Under the pieces are notes generated by a model, which was given only the letters and a program-made list of their open reading frames with translations, was not told the origin of the DNA and did not search any database. A stretch of DNA of 38,297 bases from Methanobacteriota archaeon (GTDB lineage: Archaea; Thermoplasmatota; Poseidoniia; Poseidoniales; Poseidoniaceae), in the NCBI GenBank assembly GCA_002722695.1, contig PBMS01000026.1, positions 9,754 through 48,050 on the forward strand, read 5' to 3'. Positions within the stretch are counted from its first letter, which is position 1. Every line of letters starts with the position of its first letter. Shown piece by piece: positions 30,242 to 38,297 of this stretch. Both the position numbers and the translations under genes were made by a program.

Positions 30242-32230
30242 TCAAGCAAACAGGTCGGGTTTCCAGACACTGATGTGACCGGTGAACGCCGACGCAGCGA
30301 CGGTCAGTGGACTGGCGAGGTAGAGTTTGCCCGGCCCACTTCGCCCTTGGAAATTGCGATTGATGGCCGACACCGTGACCTGTTCGGGTGTGAGAGAAAC
30401 GCCCGGTCCCGCACCGATGCACGCTCCACAACCCGGGTCGATCAGTTTGACACCAACCTCGATGAAGAGGTCGTGCCAGCCGTTGCGTTCGGCCAAGGCT
30501 TTTACTTGCCCAGAGCCGTATTGGATGTAGAAATCCACACCTTCCTTCACGGTCAGCCCGGCGTCCTTCGCAGCCTGGCACACCTCGGCGTAGTAGGCGA
30601 TGTCGTCTTCCTTGCCAGCCGTGCACGAACCGCCGTAGGCGATGTCGACCAGAACCTGGCCGATGTCAGAAATGTTGGCGCCGTTGGTGGGGTCGCTTGG
30701 AATGCCTTGGTCTGGGTCGCCGGGGTGGGCGACCATGGGGACGATGCTGGAGAGGTCGATCGTGTGGCCCCCGCCGCCGTAGTGAGCGCCTTGGTCGGGC
30801 GCCACCATGCGGGCGCGCTGTTCACTCTCCGAGAGGTGCGGTTGAGCGTGGAGCATCCAGGTCAGCAGCGCTTCGTCGGCTTCGCAGATGCCCGTTCGTC
30901 CGGAGCATTCCGTCGCCATGTTGCACAGCGTGGCTCGCTCGTCCACGGAGAGGGACGTGAGTCCGGGACCACCGAACTCCATGCTTCGGTTGAGAGTCAA
31001 TTCTTTACGCGCGTGATCAGCGAGGATGGCGAGAATCACGTCCTTGGCGGTGCAACCTTGGTGGAGTTCGCCAACCAACTCAAAACGAATGGATTCGGGA
31101 ACTTTGACGAAGGTGAACCCGGCGCTGACGAGGTTGGCGTATTCTGTGGCACCCACCCCCCAGGTTAACGCGTTGGAGGCACCTCCCATGCAGGTGTGGG
31201 AGTCGGTGGCTTGGATGAAATCGCCGACCTCGATGAATTCCTCGCGAGCCACTTGGTGGCAGATGCCGGGTGAAACGCCGTCCACGGCGGAGTAATCCCT
31301 GACCCCCGTGTGCTCTTGGAACGCCACTTGGAGGTCGCGAAGCGTCTGCACTTTGTGCATGAATGGGACGAACTTTGGGTTGTGCTGGGCGTAGAGCAAA
31401 TGGTCTTCGAAGACGGCAAACTTCCCCGGGTTGGGAAGCTGATAGCCTTCCCCGTACTCCTCTTGCAGGAAGGTGTGAACTTGCGCCGTGGTAAATTCGT
31501 GGGAATACCCGCCTTGAACCTCGGCGATGACTGGGTCGCCGGGTTTGACGCACTGCCCGTCGGGCTGACCCACCAAGTTCCGACTGATGATGCGCTCAGC
31601 CATCGTCATTGGCCGCTGTGGCGTGTCAAGCGGGGCAAGGTTCAGTTCACCGGATTTCAGAGCCTTTGCGAACGGGAACAGACCACCGTGTTCCACAATG
31701 AGTTGGGTCACTGGGTCGTACTGGTTCGTAAATTCGCTCAGGGAGATGGATTCGCCGTTTTGGAGGCGCTCAAGCACGTCGTGGTCGGCCATCAGCTGAC
31801 CGAGGTTGATGTTGTTTCGCTCGTGAATGGGGGCAAACGAAGCCGCGATGACGATGTTGATGCCGGCCCAGCGCTCGCACTGAGCTGCCGTCTCTCGACT
31901 TGAACCGGTTCCTTTGCGCTGACCGGAAACGATGACTTCGAAGTTTCCGTTCTTTAGTGCATTCTCTCGAAACACCCGGAGACCGTTGTGCATGAGCCCA
32001 GCGTAAGCGTTCTTGGCGATCTCTGCAGGGTCGTGGTCGAAGCACACCCACGCTGGCGTCATGACGTCGGTGTTGATGTCGTCGAGCAAATCCTCAACGG
32101 ACAGGTCTTCCATACGGAGGTCCAACCCGTCGTAGAGTTGCCTTTTGATGAGGTCCAAATCTTTCGTGAGGAACAGGACCCGCTTGCCGGGCGATAGGGC
32201 GATGCTGTCCGCAGGTTTGTTGTCGCCCAT
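30242..32230 (-). CDS. Aconitase-family hydro-lyase with swivel domain at the N-terminus
   Basis: An iron-sulfur hydro-lyase of the aconitase/isopropylmalate isomerase superfamily (662 residues). The small swivel (LeuD-like) domain comes first: DDINTDVMTPAWV, then VSGQRKGTGSSRETAAQCE. The catalytic (LeuC-like) part follows, with ATDSHTCMGGASNALTWGVG, YGGSCTAGKEDD and DPGCGACIGAGPG. The cluster ligands are probably Cys 536, 601 and 604. This order is the reverse of ordinary aconitase A and resembles AcnB without its HEAT-like domain; fused proteins of this order occur in bacteria under mixed names. It may be the citrate-cycle aconitase of the organism or act on isopropylmalate or homoaconitate; sequence alone does not say. 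A poly-G ribosome site precedes the start. Confidence 0.85.
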   Translation of the reverse strand: MGDNKPADSIALSPGKRVLFLTKDLDLIKRQLYDGLDLRMEDLSVEDLLDDINTDVMTPAWVCFDHDPAEIAKNAYAGLMHNGLRVFRENALKNGNFEVIVSGQRKGTGSSRETAAQCERWAGINIVIAASFAPIHERNNINLGQLMADHDVLERLQNGESISLSEFTNQYDPVTQLIVEHGGLFPFAKALKSGELNLAPLDTPQRPMTMAERIISRNLVGQPDGQCVKPGDPVIAEVQGGYSHEFTTAQVHTFLQEEYGEGYQLPNPGKFAVFEDHLLYAQHNPKFVPFMHKVQTLRDLQVAFQEHTGVRDYSAVDGVSPGICHQVAREEFIEVGDFIQATDSHTCMGGASNALTWGVGATEYANLVSAGFTFVKVPESIRFELVGELHQGCTAKDVILAILADHARKELTLNRSMEFGGPGLTSLSVDERATLCNMATECSGRTGICEADEALLTWMLHAQPHLSESEQRARMVAPDQGAHYGGGGHTIDLSSIVPMVAHPGDPDQGIPSDPTNGANISDIGQVLVDIAYGGSCTAGKEDDIAYYAEVCQAAKDAGLTVKEGVDFYIQYGSGQVKALAERNGWHDLFIEVGVKLIDPGCGACIGAGPGVSLTPEQVTVSAINRNFQGRSGPGKLYLASPLTVAASAFTGHISVWKPDLFA

Positions 32231-32270
32231 GTCCCCCCCTCAACATGGTTCAAGGGCCGTTCATTCATAA
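32231..32270 (-). promoter_or_regulatory. TATA-like box and G-rich ribosome site of the aconitase-family gene
   Basis: On the minus strand AGGGGGGGAC (32231-32240) ends directly at the ATG, and TTATGAAT (32263-32270) lies about 36 bases upstream, at a distance giving a leader of roughly ten bases. The rest of the 84-base gap to the GNAT-aminotransferase gene holds nothing else recognisable. Confidence 0.4.
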
Positions 32271-32314
32271 TCGGTTCGGGGTCTTACGGTGGCGCCGTGA
32301 CCCCTTGTTTTTCT

Positions 32315-34012
32315 TCAGGATGAAAGAACGGAGCCGACGATGCCGAGCATCGTTTTGTTTTCATCAATCGAACGAACGGCAAACCTGACCGCGGTGTTGG
32401 GCAAGTGGACGCCCATGTTTTGGGCGTCTCGGACGAACAACCCCTCGGCTCTGCACGCTTCGATGAACCCCACCGACGTATAACTGGATTCGGCAGGAAG
32501 GTAGGTGAGCAAATAATTGGCAACCCCTGAGAAGACTCGGAACCCCATCGCTTCAAGCGAGTGATGCATCTTTCGTCGCTCGGCGTGAATCACCTCGTAC
32601 TGTTGGGCGTAGTACGCCTCGTTGCGGAGGGCCGCAACCGCTGCGAGCTGACCCGGGAGGCTGACCGCCCAGGGCGGGATGTATCGCTTGAGCATCGGCA
32701 TGTTCTGACTTACGGCGTAAGCGACTCGCAACCCAGACAGGGCGTAGCACTTGCTCATGCTTTTGCAGACCACCAATTCGGGCAACGAGGCGCACAGCGC
32801 TTCCAGGGAAACAGCATCTGGAAGGTAATTGATGTAGGTCTCGTCGACCCAAATCATCTTGCACATCGAGTCAGGATTTTGCGTGTGCGCAATCGCACTG
32901 ACCACGTCGGCCATGGATTCGCAATACACGCCCGTTGGGCTGTTCGGGTTGACAAAAATCACGGCATCGTGTTCGCAAGCTTGGGAAATCAACTCGTCGG
33001 CATCGATGGAAAAATCGGTGCTGTCCTCGAGCACAAAATACGTGATGTGGCAGCCGATCACGTGCTGGAGGATGTGGCTGTACTCCCCGTACATGGGCGA
33101 CAAAACGAGGACGCGGGAGTGTTCGTTCAACAACTGCGGGAGGAGCGAGAACATCAGCGATGAGGAGCCCGAAGAGACCGCGATGTGGTTCGCTGGAACG
33201 TTTCGAACCTCAGCAATGGTTTGGATCAATTCCTCGCACTGAGTCGGTGGTGATTCCTGACAGCAACGCTCCAGTTGTTCGCTGATGACCGCGAGGGCCT
33301 CCGGGCAGGGCGGGAACGGACTGTCGAGAACATCGGCCACGATCAGAGTGTCTCGAACATCGAAGTCAAATTTTGAGGTCTCCCACGACTGTCCGCCGTG
33401 GTAGCAAGCATCATCACCGCTTTCCTCCTCCACGTCGGCTTGGATTTTTTCGGCGAACGCAGCCACGGTGACGGCCACGTCCATGTGCATGGGAAAGTAC
33501 ACCGTTTCTCCGTGGGAAACGCCTTCCTCGCGGAACACTTTCATGCCGTTGTTTTCGTAGAGATTGACCACGTCGGTGTGTCCCATAGCAACGATGTCGG
33601 CCCCTCCGCGCTCAACCACAAATTCCAGTGCGTAGCGCATCAAACGAAACGCGAGATTCTGTCCTCTGTGGGTCGGAGCCACGGTCAATCCTCTGACCTC
33701 AAAGGTCGAGGCTTCAGGGTCGTCGCACCGGTCGAACACCGTTCGCTGAAGGACATCGTCCGAGAAGTAGGTTGTCAGCCTGAACGGTTGGCCTCCCGGA
33801 GGATTCAAGCTGATGTAGCCAACGAGGTCGTCCCCCTCAACACAGGCGATGAAGTGTCGCCCAGGGTCCTCGAGTTTTCTCCCCTCGTTGGTTTTGTACT
33901 GCCGCAATTCGTCGGCGTAAACGTCGTGGCGAATGGAGGACAGTTGTTCCCAAAGCTCGTGAATCCTTTCGTTTTCTGGGAGCGGATAATCAAATTGCAG
34001 AATTTCAGTCAT
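32315..34012 (-). CDS. GNAT acyltransferase fused to class I/II PLP aminotransferase
   Basis: A 565-residue two-domain enzyme. Residues about 1-180 are a GNAT N-acyltransferase: IRHDVYADELRQYKT, FEVRGLTVAPTHRGQNLAFRLM with the acetyl-CoA loop RGQNLA (116-121), and a closing NLYENNGMKVF. Residues about 215-565 are a fold-type I aminotransferase of the HisC-like group: AVSSGSSSLMFSLL, VFVNPNSPTG (355-361), IWVDETY (Asp 390 contacts the PLP ring nitrogen), and CKSMSKCYALSGLR with PLP-binding Lys 421. The pairing suggests an amino compound formed by one domain and acylated by the other; the substrate is unknown. It is divergent from the membrane-protein gene at 34238, across a 225-base gap containing an inverted repeat. 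A TATA-like AAATAAAC (minus, near 34055) lies about 43 bases before the start. Confidence 0.85.
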   Translation of the reverse strand: MTEILQFDYPLPENERIHELWEQLSSIRHDVYADELRQYKTNEGRKLEDPGRHFIACVEGDDLVGYISLNPPGGQPFRLTTYFSDDVLQRTVFDRCDDPEASTFEVRGLTVAPTHRGQNLAFRLMRYALEFVVERGGADIVAMGHTDVVNLYENNGMKVFREEGVSHGETVYFPMHMDVAVTVAAFAEKIQADVEEESGDDACYHGGQSWETSKFDFDVRDTLIVADVLDSPFPPCPEALAVISEQLERCCQESPPTQCEELIQTIAEVRNVPANHIAVSSGSSSLMFSLLPQLLNEHSRVLVLSPMYGEYSHILQHVIGCHITYFVLEDSTDFSIDADELISQACEHDAVIFVNPNSPTGVYCESMADVVSAIAHTQNPDSMCKMIWVDETYINYLPDAVSLEALCASLPELVVCKSMSKCYALSGLRVAYAVSQNMPMLKRYIPPWAVSLPGQLAAVAALRNEAYYAQQYEVIHAERRKMHHSLEAMGFRVFSGVANYLLTYLPAESSYTSVGFIEACRAEGLFVRDAQNMGVHLPNTAVRFAVRSIDENKTMLGIVGSVLSS

Positions 34013-34094
34013 AAACGCACCAAAGCCGGTGTTCCTATGAAGGATTCCCCGTTTATTTGGCGGAAAAAGGAAGGCTCCTTGTCAGAAGCGTGGA

Positions 34095-34185
34095 GATTGC
34101 CCTTCTTTTGAACCGATGAGAGGGCTACCTCCCGGCTATGCAGGTGCAAAAGCATACCCCACAAAGCATGTCTCGAAGGGCAATC
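34095..34185. repeat. Perfect 11-base inverted repeat in a divergent intergenic region
   Basis: gattgcccttc (34095-34105) and gaagggcaatc (34175-34185) are exact reverse complements, 69 bases apart, in the gap between the GNAT-aminotransferase gene and the membrane-protein gene. The match stops at exactly 11 bases on both sides. It could be paired operator half-sites or a long-loop hairpin; no regulator gene is adjacent. Confidence 0.7.
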
Positions 34186-34205
34186 CGTCGGTGGTGCAAC
34201 GACTG

Positions 34206-34214
34206 AAATTATAT
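34206..34214 (+). promoter_or_regulatory. TATA-box promoter of the eight-helix membrane protein gene
   Basis: aaattatat lies centred about 28 bases before ATG 34238. Transcription is expected at or a few bases before that ATG, giving a leaderless message. This supports 34238 over the TTG at 34220 used by the ORF track, which would lie upstream of the predicted transcript. Confidence 0.6.
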
Positions 34215-34237
34215 TCTTCTTGCCTGTAGCATACCGC

Positions 34238-35620
34238 ATGACTACCCTTTCAGAATACTATGGACGAGCGTTCAGCTCTGAATTGTTTTTTGGGTTGAGA
34301 ATGGTCATCAACATCGGTTCGATGTTGGTGATGTTGTGGATGTTTGCGCTCGCTTATCTTGTCTGGAGGGCCGACTCCAAGTCCCTCCAGAATCGATTCA
34401 TAGCGACGTTGCTCTTGGTTGAAGGATTCAAGTGTCTGTGGATCGCCTTGGAGGTCTTCCCTTACACGCACGAATGGAATGCATTTTGGGTTGTGGCATG
34501 GAACATCAAATTTGATTTCTTTTTCGCCATGCAAATCGCTGCCATCTTTCTCTATCTGTGCTTTCCTATCTACTACAAAATACGGGGCTTGGGCTTCATG
34601 CACCGTCCGAGTTTGCAAACGCACGCGTACTACCTACCGTTGATCGCCGGAATTGGCCTTTGGGCGCTGATTCAAGGCCAACCAGCGTTTGCTGTGAACG
34701 ACCTGTCATGGATCGAGTGCACAGCAGAAGGTGCTGCCCCAGTCGTTCATGAATTCCTCGGCACATCCACGTCGGCGGTCGTCACCAGTGGAATCGAGAC
34801 AACGTTTCCTGACGGGGTGTGCCCAGCGGCTCTGGACGCCTCACTGGGAGACGAACCGTTTGGGATTTGGGCCATCGTCTTCGCCCAAACGCCAATTTCC
34901 ATCCTCGCATTGCTCTTTATTCGCTCGTCCATCAAGAAGAACGCAGGCGACGAAGTGGGCGCAATCAGGAACCAAATCTCCAATTCGTTCTACATCGGAT
35001 TTCTAGGAAAAGTGCTTGGTAGCGTGCTGTTTTTTGTCATGCTGTTGCTTGTTTTACCTTTGCTCAACGGTGGCATCGTGCCGAACTTTCAGGATGAGAT
35101 ACTCTGGAGGTATTCGGATCCAACATTCATGGCACGTTTCAAGTATTTTCTGTTTATTCTGGTCTTTGCCTTTGGCCCGATTGGGCTGGCATTTGAAGCC
35201 ATGATGTTCGTTCATGCCTCTCTCAACGACTCGGTCTTCGGCATTGATCAGGACTTGCGAAGAACATTTCGAAACGCCCTCTTCACAGGATCTGGTGCCT
35301 TTCTCTTTATCCTCACGAGCGAGATCATGGAGAACATGTTGGGCTTTGGTTTGGCCGGAGGTGTCATCGTAGGTCTTGGCTTCCTCGGTGTGCGAAGGCC
35401 TGTTCTTTCGTTGATCGATGGTTTCTCAGGCAGACTGATTCCCACCACCTATTCGTTCGAAGAAACCCAATATCTGAAAGCGTATTCGGATGTGATCATC
35501 GACGGTGAGGTCAGTGAAAAAGAGCGAACCCTGCTCGCCACCCTTGCAAGAGCTTACGGCATAGACGCACAGAGGGTTTCAGACCTCGAGCAAGGTTTTG
35601 CTGGCGACGACTCGATTTGA
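34238..35620 (+). CDS. Polytopic membrane protein with TerB-like C-terminal domain
   Basis: No named family recognised for the membrane part. It has about eight helices, including VINIGSMLVMLWMFALAYLVW, LIAGIGLWALI, FYIGFLGKVLGSVLFFVMLL and FLFILVFAFGPIGLAFEAMM, with one large loop of about 60 residues containing two Cys (WIECTAEG; DGVCPAAL) that could bond outside the cell. The C-terminal about 60 residues (YLKAYSDVIIDGEVSEKERTLL...ARAYGID) match the TerB/DnaJ-N-like acidic helical pattern 'D-G-x-x-S/D-x-x-E', often found in stress-related and membrane-associated proteins. The base composition of the gene and its upstream gap is more AT-rich than its neighbours. The start is the ATG at 34238, placed about 28 bases after a TATA box. 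Confidence 0.65.
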   Translation: MTTLSEYYGRAFSSELFFGLRMVINIGSMLVMLWMFALAYLVWRADSKSLQNRFIATLLLVEGFKCLWIALEVFPYTHEWNAFWVVAWNIKFDFFFAMQIAAIFLYLCFPIYYKIRGLGFMHRPSLQTHAYYLPLIAGIGLWALIQGQPAFAVNDLSWIECTAEGAAPVVHEFLGTSTSAVVTSGIETTFPDGVCPAALDASLGDEPFGIWAIVFAQTPISILALLFIRSSIKKNAGDEVGAIRNQISNSFYIGFLGKVLGSVLFFVMLLLVLPLLNGGIVPNFQDEILWRYSDPTFMARFKYFLFILVFAFGPIGLAFEAMMFVHASLNDSVFGIDQDLRRTFRNALFTGSGAFLFILTSEIMENMLGFGLAGGVIVGLGFLGVRRPVLSLIDGFSGRLIPTTYSFEETQYLKAYSDVIIDGEVSEKERTLLATLARAYGIDAQRVSDLEQGFAGDDSI

Positions 35621-35697
35621 ACTTCAGACGCACGAGCAGTGGGCTGCGTTCACGCCTGGGCACGGTCAACCGCATGTTGGCAACGGCCTTGAGCGCC

Positions 35698-36594
35698 CTA
35701 ACTCTTTGTGAATCGGGGGAGAAGAGCCGGCGTGTTTTTTCTGTACGTTTGATATTCCTCGTCATCTCCCCACTTTTCCAAAGCTCGTTTATCGAGTATG
35801 GGGATTCCACTGAGCTTCGTCAAAAGAAGAAAAACGAACACGGGCGAAATCCAAGCGACTCGTTCGAGGCCGGTAAAGCAGGGTACTCCAAAGCAGGCGA
35901 TTCCAGTCCAAAGGAGAATCTCTCCGAGGTAGTTTGGATGTCGAGAATAGGACCACAAGCCGCTGTCTATCCATTTACCTTGATTGTCCGGGTCTTTGTT
36001 GAACGCCGATTTTTGGTTGTCTGCGATCACCTCAACGCCAAATCCGAGCAACCATATCGACAAGCCCACAACATCCCAGGCCCCCATTTCAGGAGCTGAA
36101 CCTGCTTGACTGTTGATGACAAGAACCACGATCATGGTTAGAAACACCCACAGACCTTGTATCGTCCACGGTACGAGAAATCGAACAGGGGATGCTTTGA
36201 GTTGGTCAAAACGCCCATCTTTTCCAGTTCGATGAATACGAAAATAAAGGAAACTGGACAGGCGTAAAGCCCAGATAACAACAAGAAAACTGACGATGAA
36301 TTCTCGCAAACTCGGCGCTTCGGACAGCGAGCCTGCCCAAAGACTGAACCCCACGACGACGAGATACGTGAGGCCGCCCATTAGGTCGTAGAAGCGTTCT
36401 GTTTTTGCTGCAGATGCTGGTATCCATGCTATCCATTGCATACCGATGCAAATCACGGCACAATACAGCACAGCAGAGTATCCGTTCAACTTGACTGAAT
36501 TGTTTCCAACAGCCCCCACCATCAAAGCCGTGATGAAAAACACCGACATTACAACGATGGTTGTCAAACGTAGATCTTCACGGGCAGAGCTCAT
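35698..36594 (-). CDS. DUF1295 / steroid 5-alpha-reductase-like membrane enzyme
   Basis: A 298-residue integral membrane protein of the DUF1295 group, related to 3-oxo-5-alpha-steroid 4-dehydrogenase and isoprenylcysteine methyltransferase families. Typical features are LRLSSFLYFRIHRTGKDGRFD, the late helices, and the conserved GLWSYSRHPNYLGEILLW followed by a C-terminal EYQTYRKNTPALLPRF. About seven helices are predicted. These enzymes act on membrane lipids or polyprenyl-type substrates with NADPH or SAM; the actual substrate in this organism is unknown. It converges on the TerB-tailed membrane gene with 77 bases between. A TATA-like GTATTAACAC (minus strand) lies about 34 bases before the start, consistent with a very short leader. 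Confidence 0.85.
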   Translation of the reverse strand: MSSAREDLRLTTIVVMSVFFITALMVGAVGNNSVKLNGYSAVLYCAVICIGMQWIAWIPASAAKTERFYDLMGGLTYLVVVGFSLWAGSLSEAPSLREFIVSFLVVIWALRLSSFLYFRIHRTGKDGRFDQLKASPVRFLVPWTIQGLWVFLTMIVVLVINSQAGSAPEMGAWDVVGLSIWLLGFGVEVIADNQKSAFNKDPDNQGKWIDSGLWSYSRHPNYLGEILLWTGIACFGVPCFTGLERVAWISPVFVFLLLTKLSGIPILDKRALEKWGDDEEYQTYRKNTPALLPRFTKS

Positions 36595-36711
36595 GTGAAC
36601 GGTTGTGTTCTCATCGTCATCGTGTTAATACTCATGTTTACCCATTCAAGCAATCGTTGTGTTGTCGCGGGCGGTGGAATCAACCCGGGCAAATCATCTT
36701 CCGTCACTCGG

Positions 36712-38297
36712 TCAATTCGCTTCCCAGAACGGGTTTTGGGTGGCTGAACCTTGCTGCAGTTCGTGGTCGTACACCAGGTACGTTGTGTCGGCCGTCTCAA
36801 AACGGGTCAGGTTTCCAACCTTGTGCTGAGCGACGATTTTGCCCGTCGTGATTTTTTTGGTGAAATTGTTTCGGTGGTCGGGAACCATCCCTTTCAGCCG
36901 GAGGTCCTCAAGCTCAGCGTCCTTCATCCAAATCTCCTCGTTGTTGTCGGCTCGGAGTTCAACATCAACGCGTTGATGCAAGGTGTAGCCGCCGTCTGAG
37001 AAGAGACGTAGGCTCCAACGACCCTGTTCTTGACCCGGCAAGGTAGCGTTGCTGACGTCGATGTCTCTCAGGTAGTGCCAGCGGTCGCCGTGGTCGCGGT
37101 CGTCCGCATTCGCCGGGTACAAGCCCACCCATGCATTGTTGTGTTGTGGGGGGTTTGTGATCTTGAATCGAACGGGTTGACGATGATTGAAGGACAGGAC
37201 CTCAAGGTTTGTTGAAGTGCTACCTGCGCCAAGGACGGTGCCAACGCTCATGGCAGCGACCGCGCTCCTCTTGGAAGATGAGGGAGCATTGGATTTGAAT
37301 CCCGTGTTCAAGAGCGTCCCCAAGGCCACGACAAAAGTAAATGCGCCGATACCCATGAAAATGGCGCCAGGAATGAGCATCCCTAAGATTTCCTTCTTCT
37401 CCTCGTTTTGAATCCACATGCTGAGTCCATCCCCGTTTTGGTTTTGTATCGTGATGGTTGTTGTGCCGGCCATGCAACCGTGGCACGCCTGTCCTATTTT
37501 GATGAGCATTCTTCCCTCGTGATGGCGTTCTTCAACGGGATCCGTATGTCCGCAATAATCGTCGAACACCTGTCGGCTTTCATCTGGAGGGTTGACTTTT
37601 TGTTCCCACGTCCACGGGTCCGACACCCAACTTCCTGAGTGGGTAGCGTTCACGAAGATGTTTTCACAGTGATCATAGATACCGTTTGAATTGTAATCAA
37701 CGAGGCTTCCCTCAATGTAAATCCCCCATCCCAAGTCGCCCCGCCCGTCGCTGTCTTCGACCTCCAGGGTTGCGGAGGTCATGCTGTCGCTGAGCCCCTC
37801 GCCCAAACCAATGATGAACAAAGGAATGCTTGGTGCGAGCAAAATCATACCGATGACCAGAGCAATCTTCGCACTCCCTCTGGTTGATTGTACTGCGGCT
37901 GGGTCTCGAGGTTCTGGCGGACTCACATCGAAGTCTCTCCGTTCGTGCAGCGCATGCCCTCCGTTGGAGAACACACGTATGCTCCAGGGGCCTGCTGCCC
38001 GCTTTGGGAACGATGCGTTGTTCACATCGATGTTGCGAAGCCATTTCCATCGGTTGTTTTCCGCTCCGTGGTCTTGGTCGCTTGCGTTCGGCGGGTAGAT
38101 ACCGACCCACGCATCGTGGTTGGTTGGAGGGTTGTTGATTTTGAAACGAACGGGTTTCTTGGCCACGGCTTCCAGAATTTCAATCGATTCCCTGGCTGGT
38201 GATACCGCCTTGCTTGAGTGGATTTTATTTGCCGAGTGGATGGTGAACTCTTTTCGTTCGACCAGCGTGTATCCACCGTCTGAAAAGACACGTATGC
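36712..38297 (-). CDS. Membrane protein with repeated 'WVG(I/L)YP' modules, 5' end beyond the window
   Basis: The ORF track starts at an internal GTG (38166), but the same frame is open to the right edge (38297), so the gene is truncated by the window. The read-through part ends a module (IRVFSDGGYTLVERKEF). The visible protein then has a full module (PVRFKINNPPTNHDAWVGIYP ... WSIRVFSNGGHALHERRDF), a helix (about IALVIGMILLAPSIPLFIIGLG), an ectodomain of about 125 residues with Cys (CGHTDP, ACHGCMAG), a second helix (LGMLIPGAIFMGIGAFTFVVAL), and another module (PVRFKITNPPQHNNAWVGLYP ... WSLRLFSDGGYTLHQR). At least three modules of about 85 residues sit on the same side of the membrane. The module resembles SKICH-like beta-sandwiches, but that is a weak guess. 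The function is unknown. Confidence 0.7.
   Translation of the reverse strand, partial: IRVFSDGGYTLVERKEFTIHSANKIHSSKAVSPARESIEILEAVAKKPVRFKINNPPTNHDAWVGIYPPNASDQDHGAENNRWKWLRNIDVNNASFPKRAAGPWSIRVFSNGGHALHERRDFDVSPPEPRDPAAVQSTRGSAKIALVIGMILLAPSIPLFIIGLGEGLSDSMTSATLEVEDSDGRGDLGWGIYIEGSLVDYNSNGIYDHCENIFVNATHSGSWVSDPWTWEQKVNPPDESRQVFDDYCGHTDPVEERHHEGRMLIKIGQACHGCMAGTTTITIQNQNGDGLSMWIQNEEKKEILGMLIPGAIFMGIGAFTFVVALGTLLNTGFKSNAPSSSKRSAVAAMSVGTVLGAGSTSTNLEVLSFNHRQPVRFKITNPPQHNNAWVGLYPANADDRDHGDRWHYLRDIDVSNATLPGQEQGRWSLRLFSDGGYTLHQRVDVELRADNNEEIWMKDAELEDLRLKGMVPDHRNNFTKKITTGKIVAQHKVGNLTRFETADTTYLVYDHELQQGSATQNPFWEAN

Noticed and set aside
30275-31168. 297-residue plus-strand ORF
   Set aside because: It is antisense to the aconitase-family gene, which has all cluster-binding motifs.

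Overview
The window reads as a continuous piece of an archaeal chromosome. The archaeal markers are both subunits of DNA topoisomerase VI, diphthine synthase, the free-standing glutaminase subunit of GMP synthase, RNA polymerase subunit P, a clamp-loader-like ATPase, and TATA-box promoters close to start codons. Moderately high GC, very large secreted surface proteins, a bacterial-type glycerolipid acyltransferase and several proteins with no obvious family suggest a marine Thermoplasmatota/Poseidoniia (Marine Group II) type euryarchaeon. That placement is an inference; no rRNA gene is present to confirm it.

Region by region. 1-3056 (minus strand): a Na+:solute symporter with an added ectodomain follows diphthine synthase (dph5). 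3115-6124 (plus): a Trm5/Taw2-like tRNA methyltransferase cut by an in-frame TGA, a 40-residue zinc-ribbon peptide, the GMP synthase glutaminase subunit, and a lone DNA N6-adenine methyltransferase. 6156-10113 (plus): a secreted protein with LDL-receptor-A-like acidic Cys repeats and a small membrane protein. 10116-13844: tRNA-Asp, a proline-rich/coiled-coil/class II aldolase fusion, a tandem di-glycine ubiquitin-like protein, a Myb/SANT-like mini-protein, rpoP, a divergent RFC-like ATPase and tRNA-Arg. 13897-19850 (plus): a four-helix membrane protein, then a tightly overlapping run of SdhA-like flavoprotein, HIT hydrolase and PlsC/GPAT-like acyltransferase, followed by a DUF2299-like protein. 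19991-25030: a 1679-residue surface protein whose von Willebrand A domain sits inside a beta-propeller-like blade. 25042-34012 (minus): an ArsR-like regulator, a membrane protein, the top6B-top6A operon, an aconitase-family hydro-lyase with reversed domain order, and a GNAT-aminotransferase fusion. 34238-38297: an eight-helix membrane protein with a TerB-like tail, a DUF1295 membrane enzyme, and a membrane protein with repeated 'WVG(I/L)YP' modules that runs off the right edge.

The most unusual item is the 144-residue protein at 11701-12135. It is two ubiquitin-like units in tandem, each ending in Gly-Gly, with 44 consecutive identical residues per unit but about ten silent nucleotide differences, and a three-residue tail after the last Gly-Gly. 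This is the layout of a eukaryotic polyubiquitin precursor, here in an archaeal cluster with a transcription subunit and a clamp-loader-like ATPase. No E1-like or JAMM protease gene is in the window, so a conjugation system is a hypothesis only.

No intergenic stretch exceeds 300 bases. No CRISPR array, insertion sequence, rRNA gene or recognisable origin was seen.
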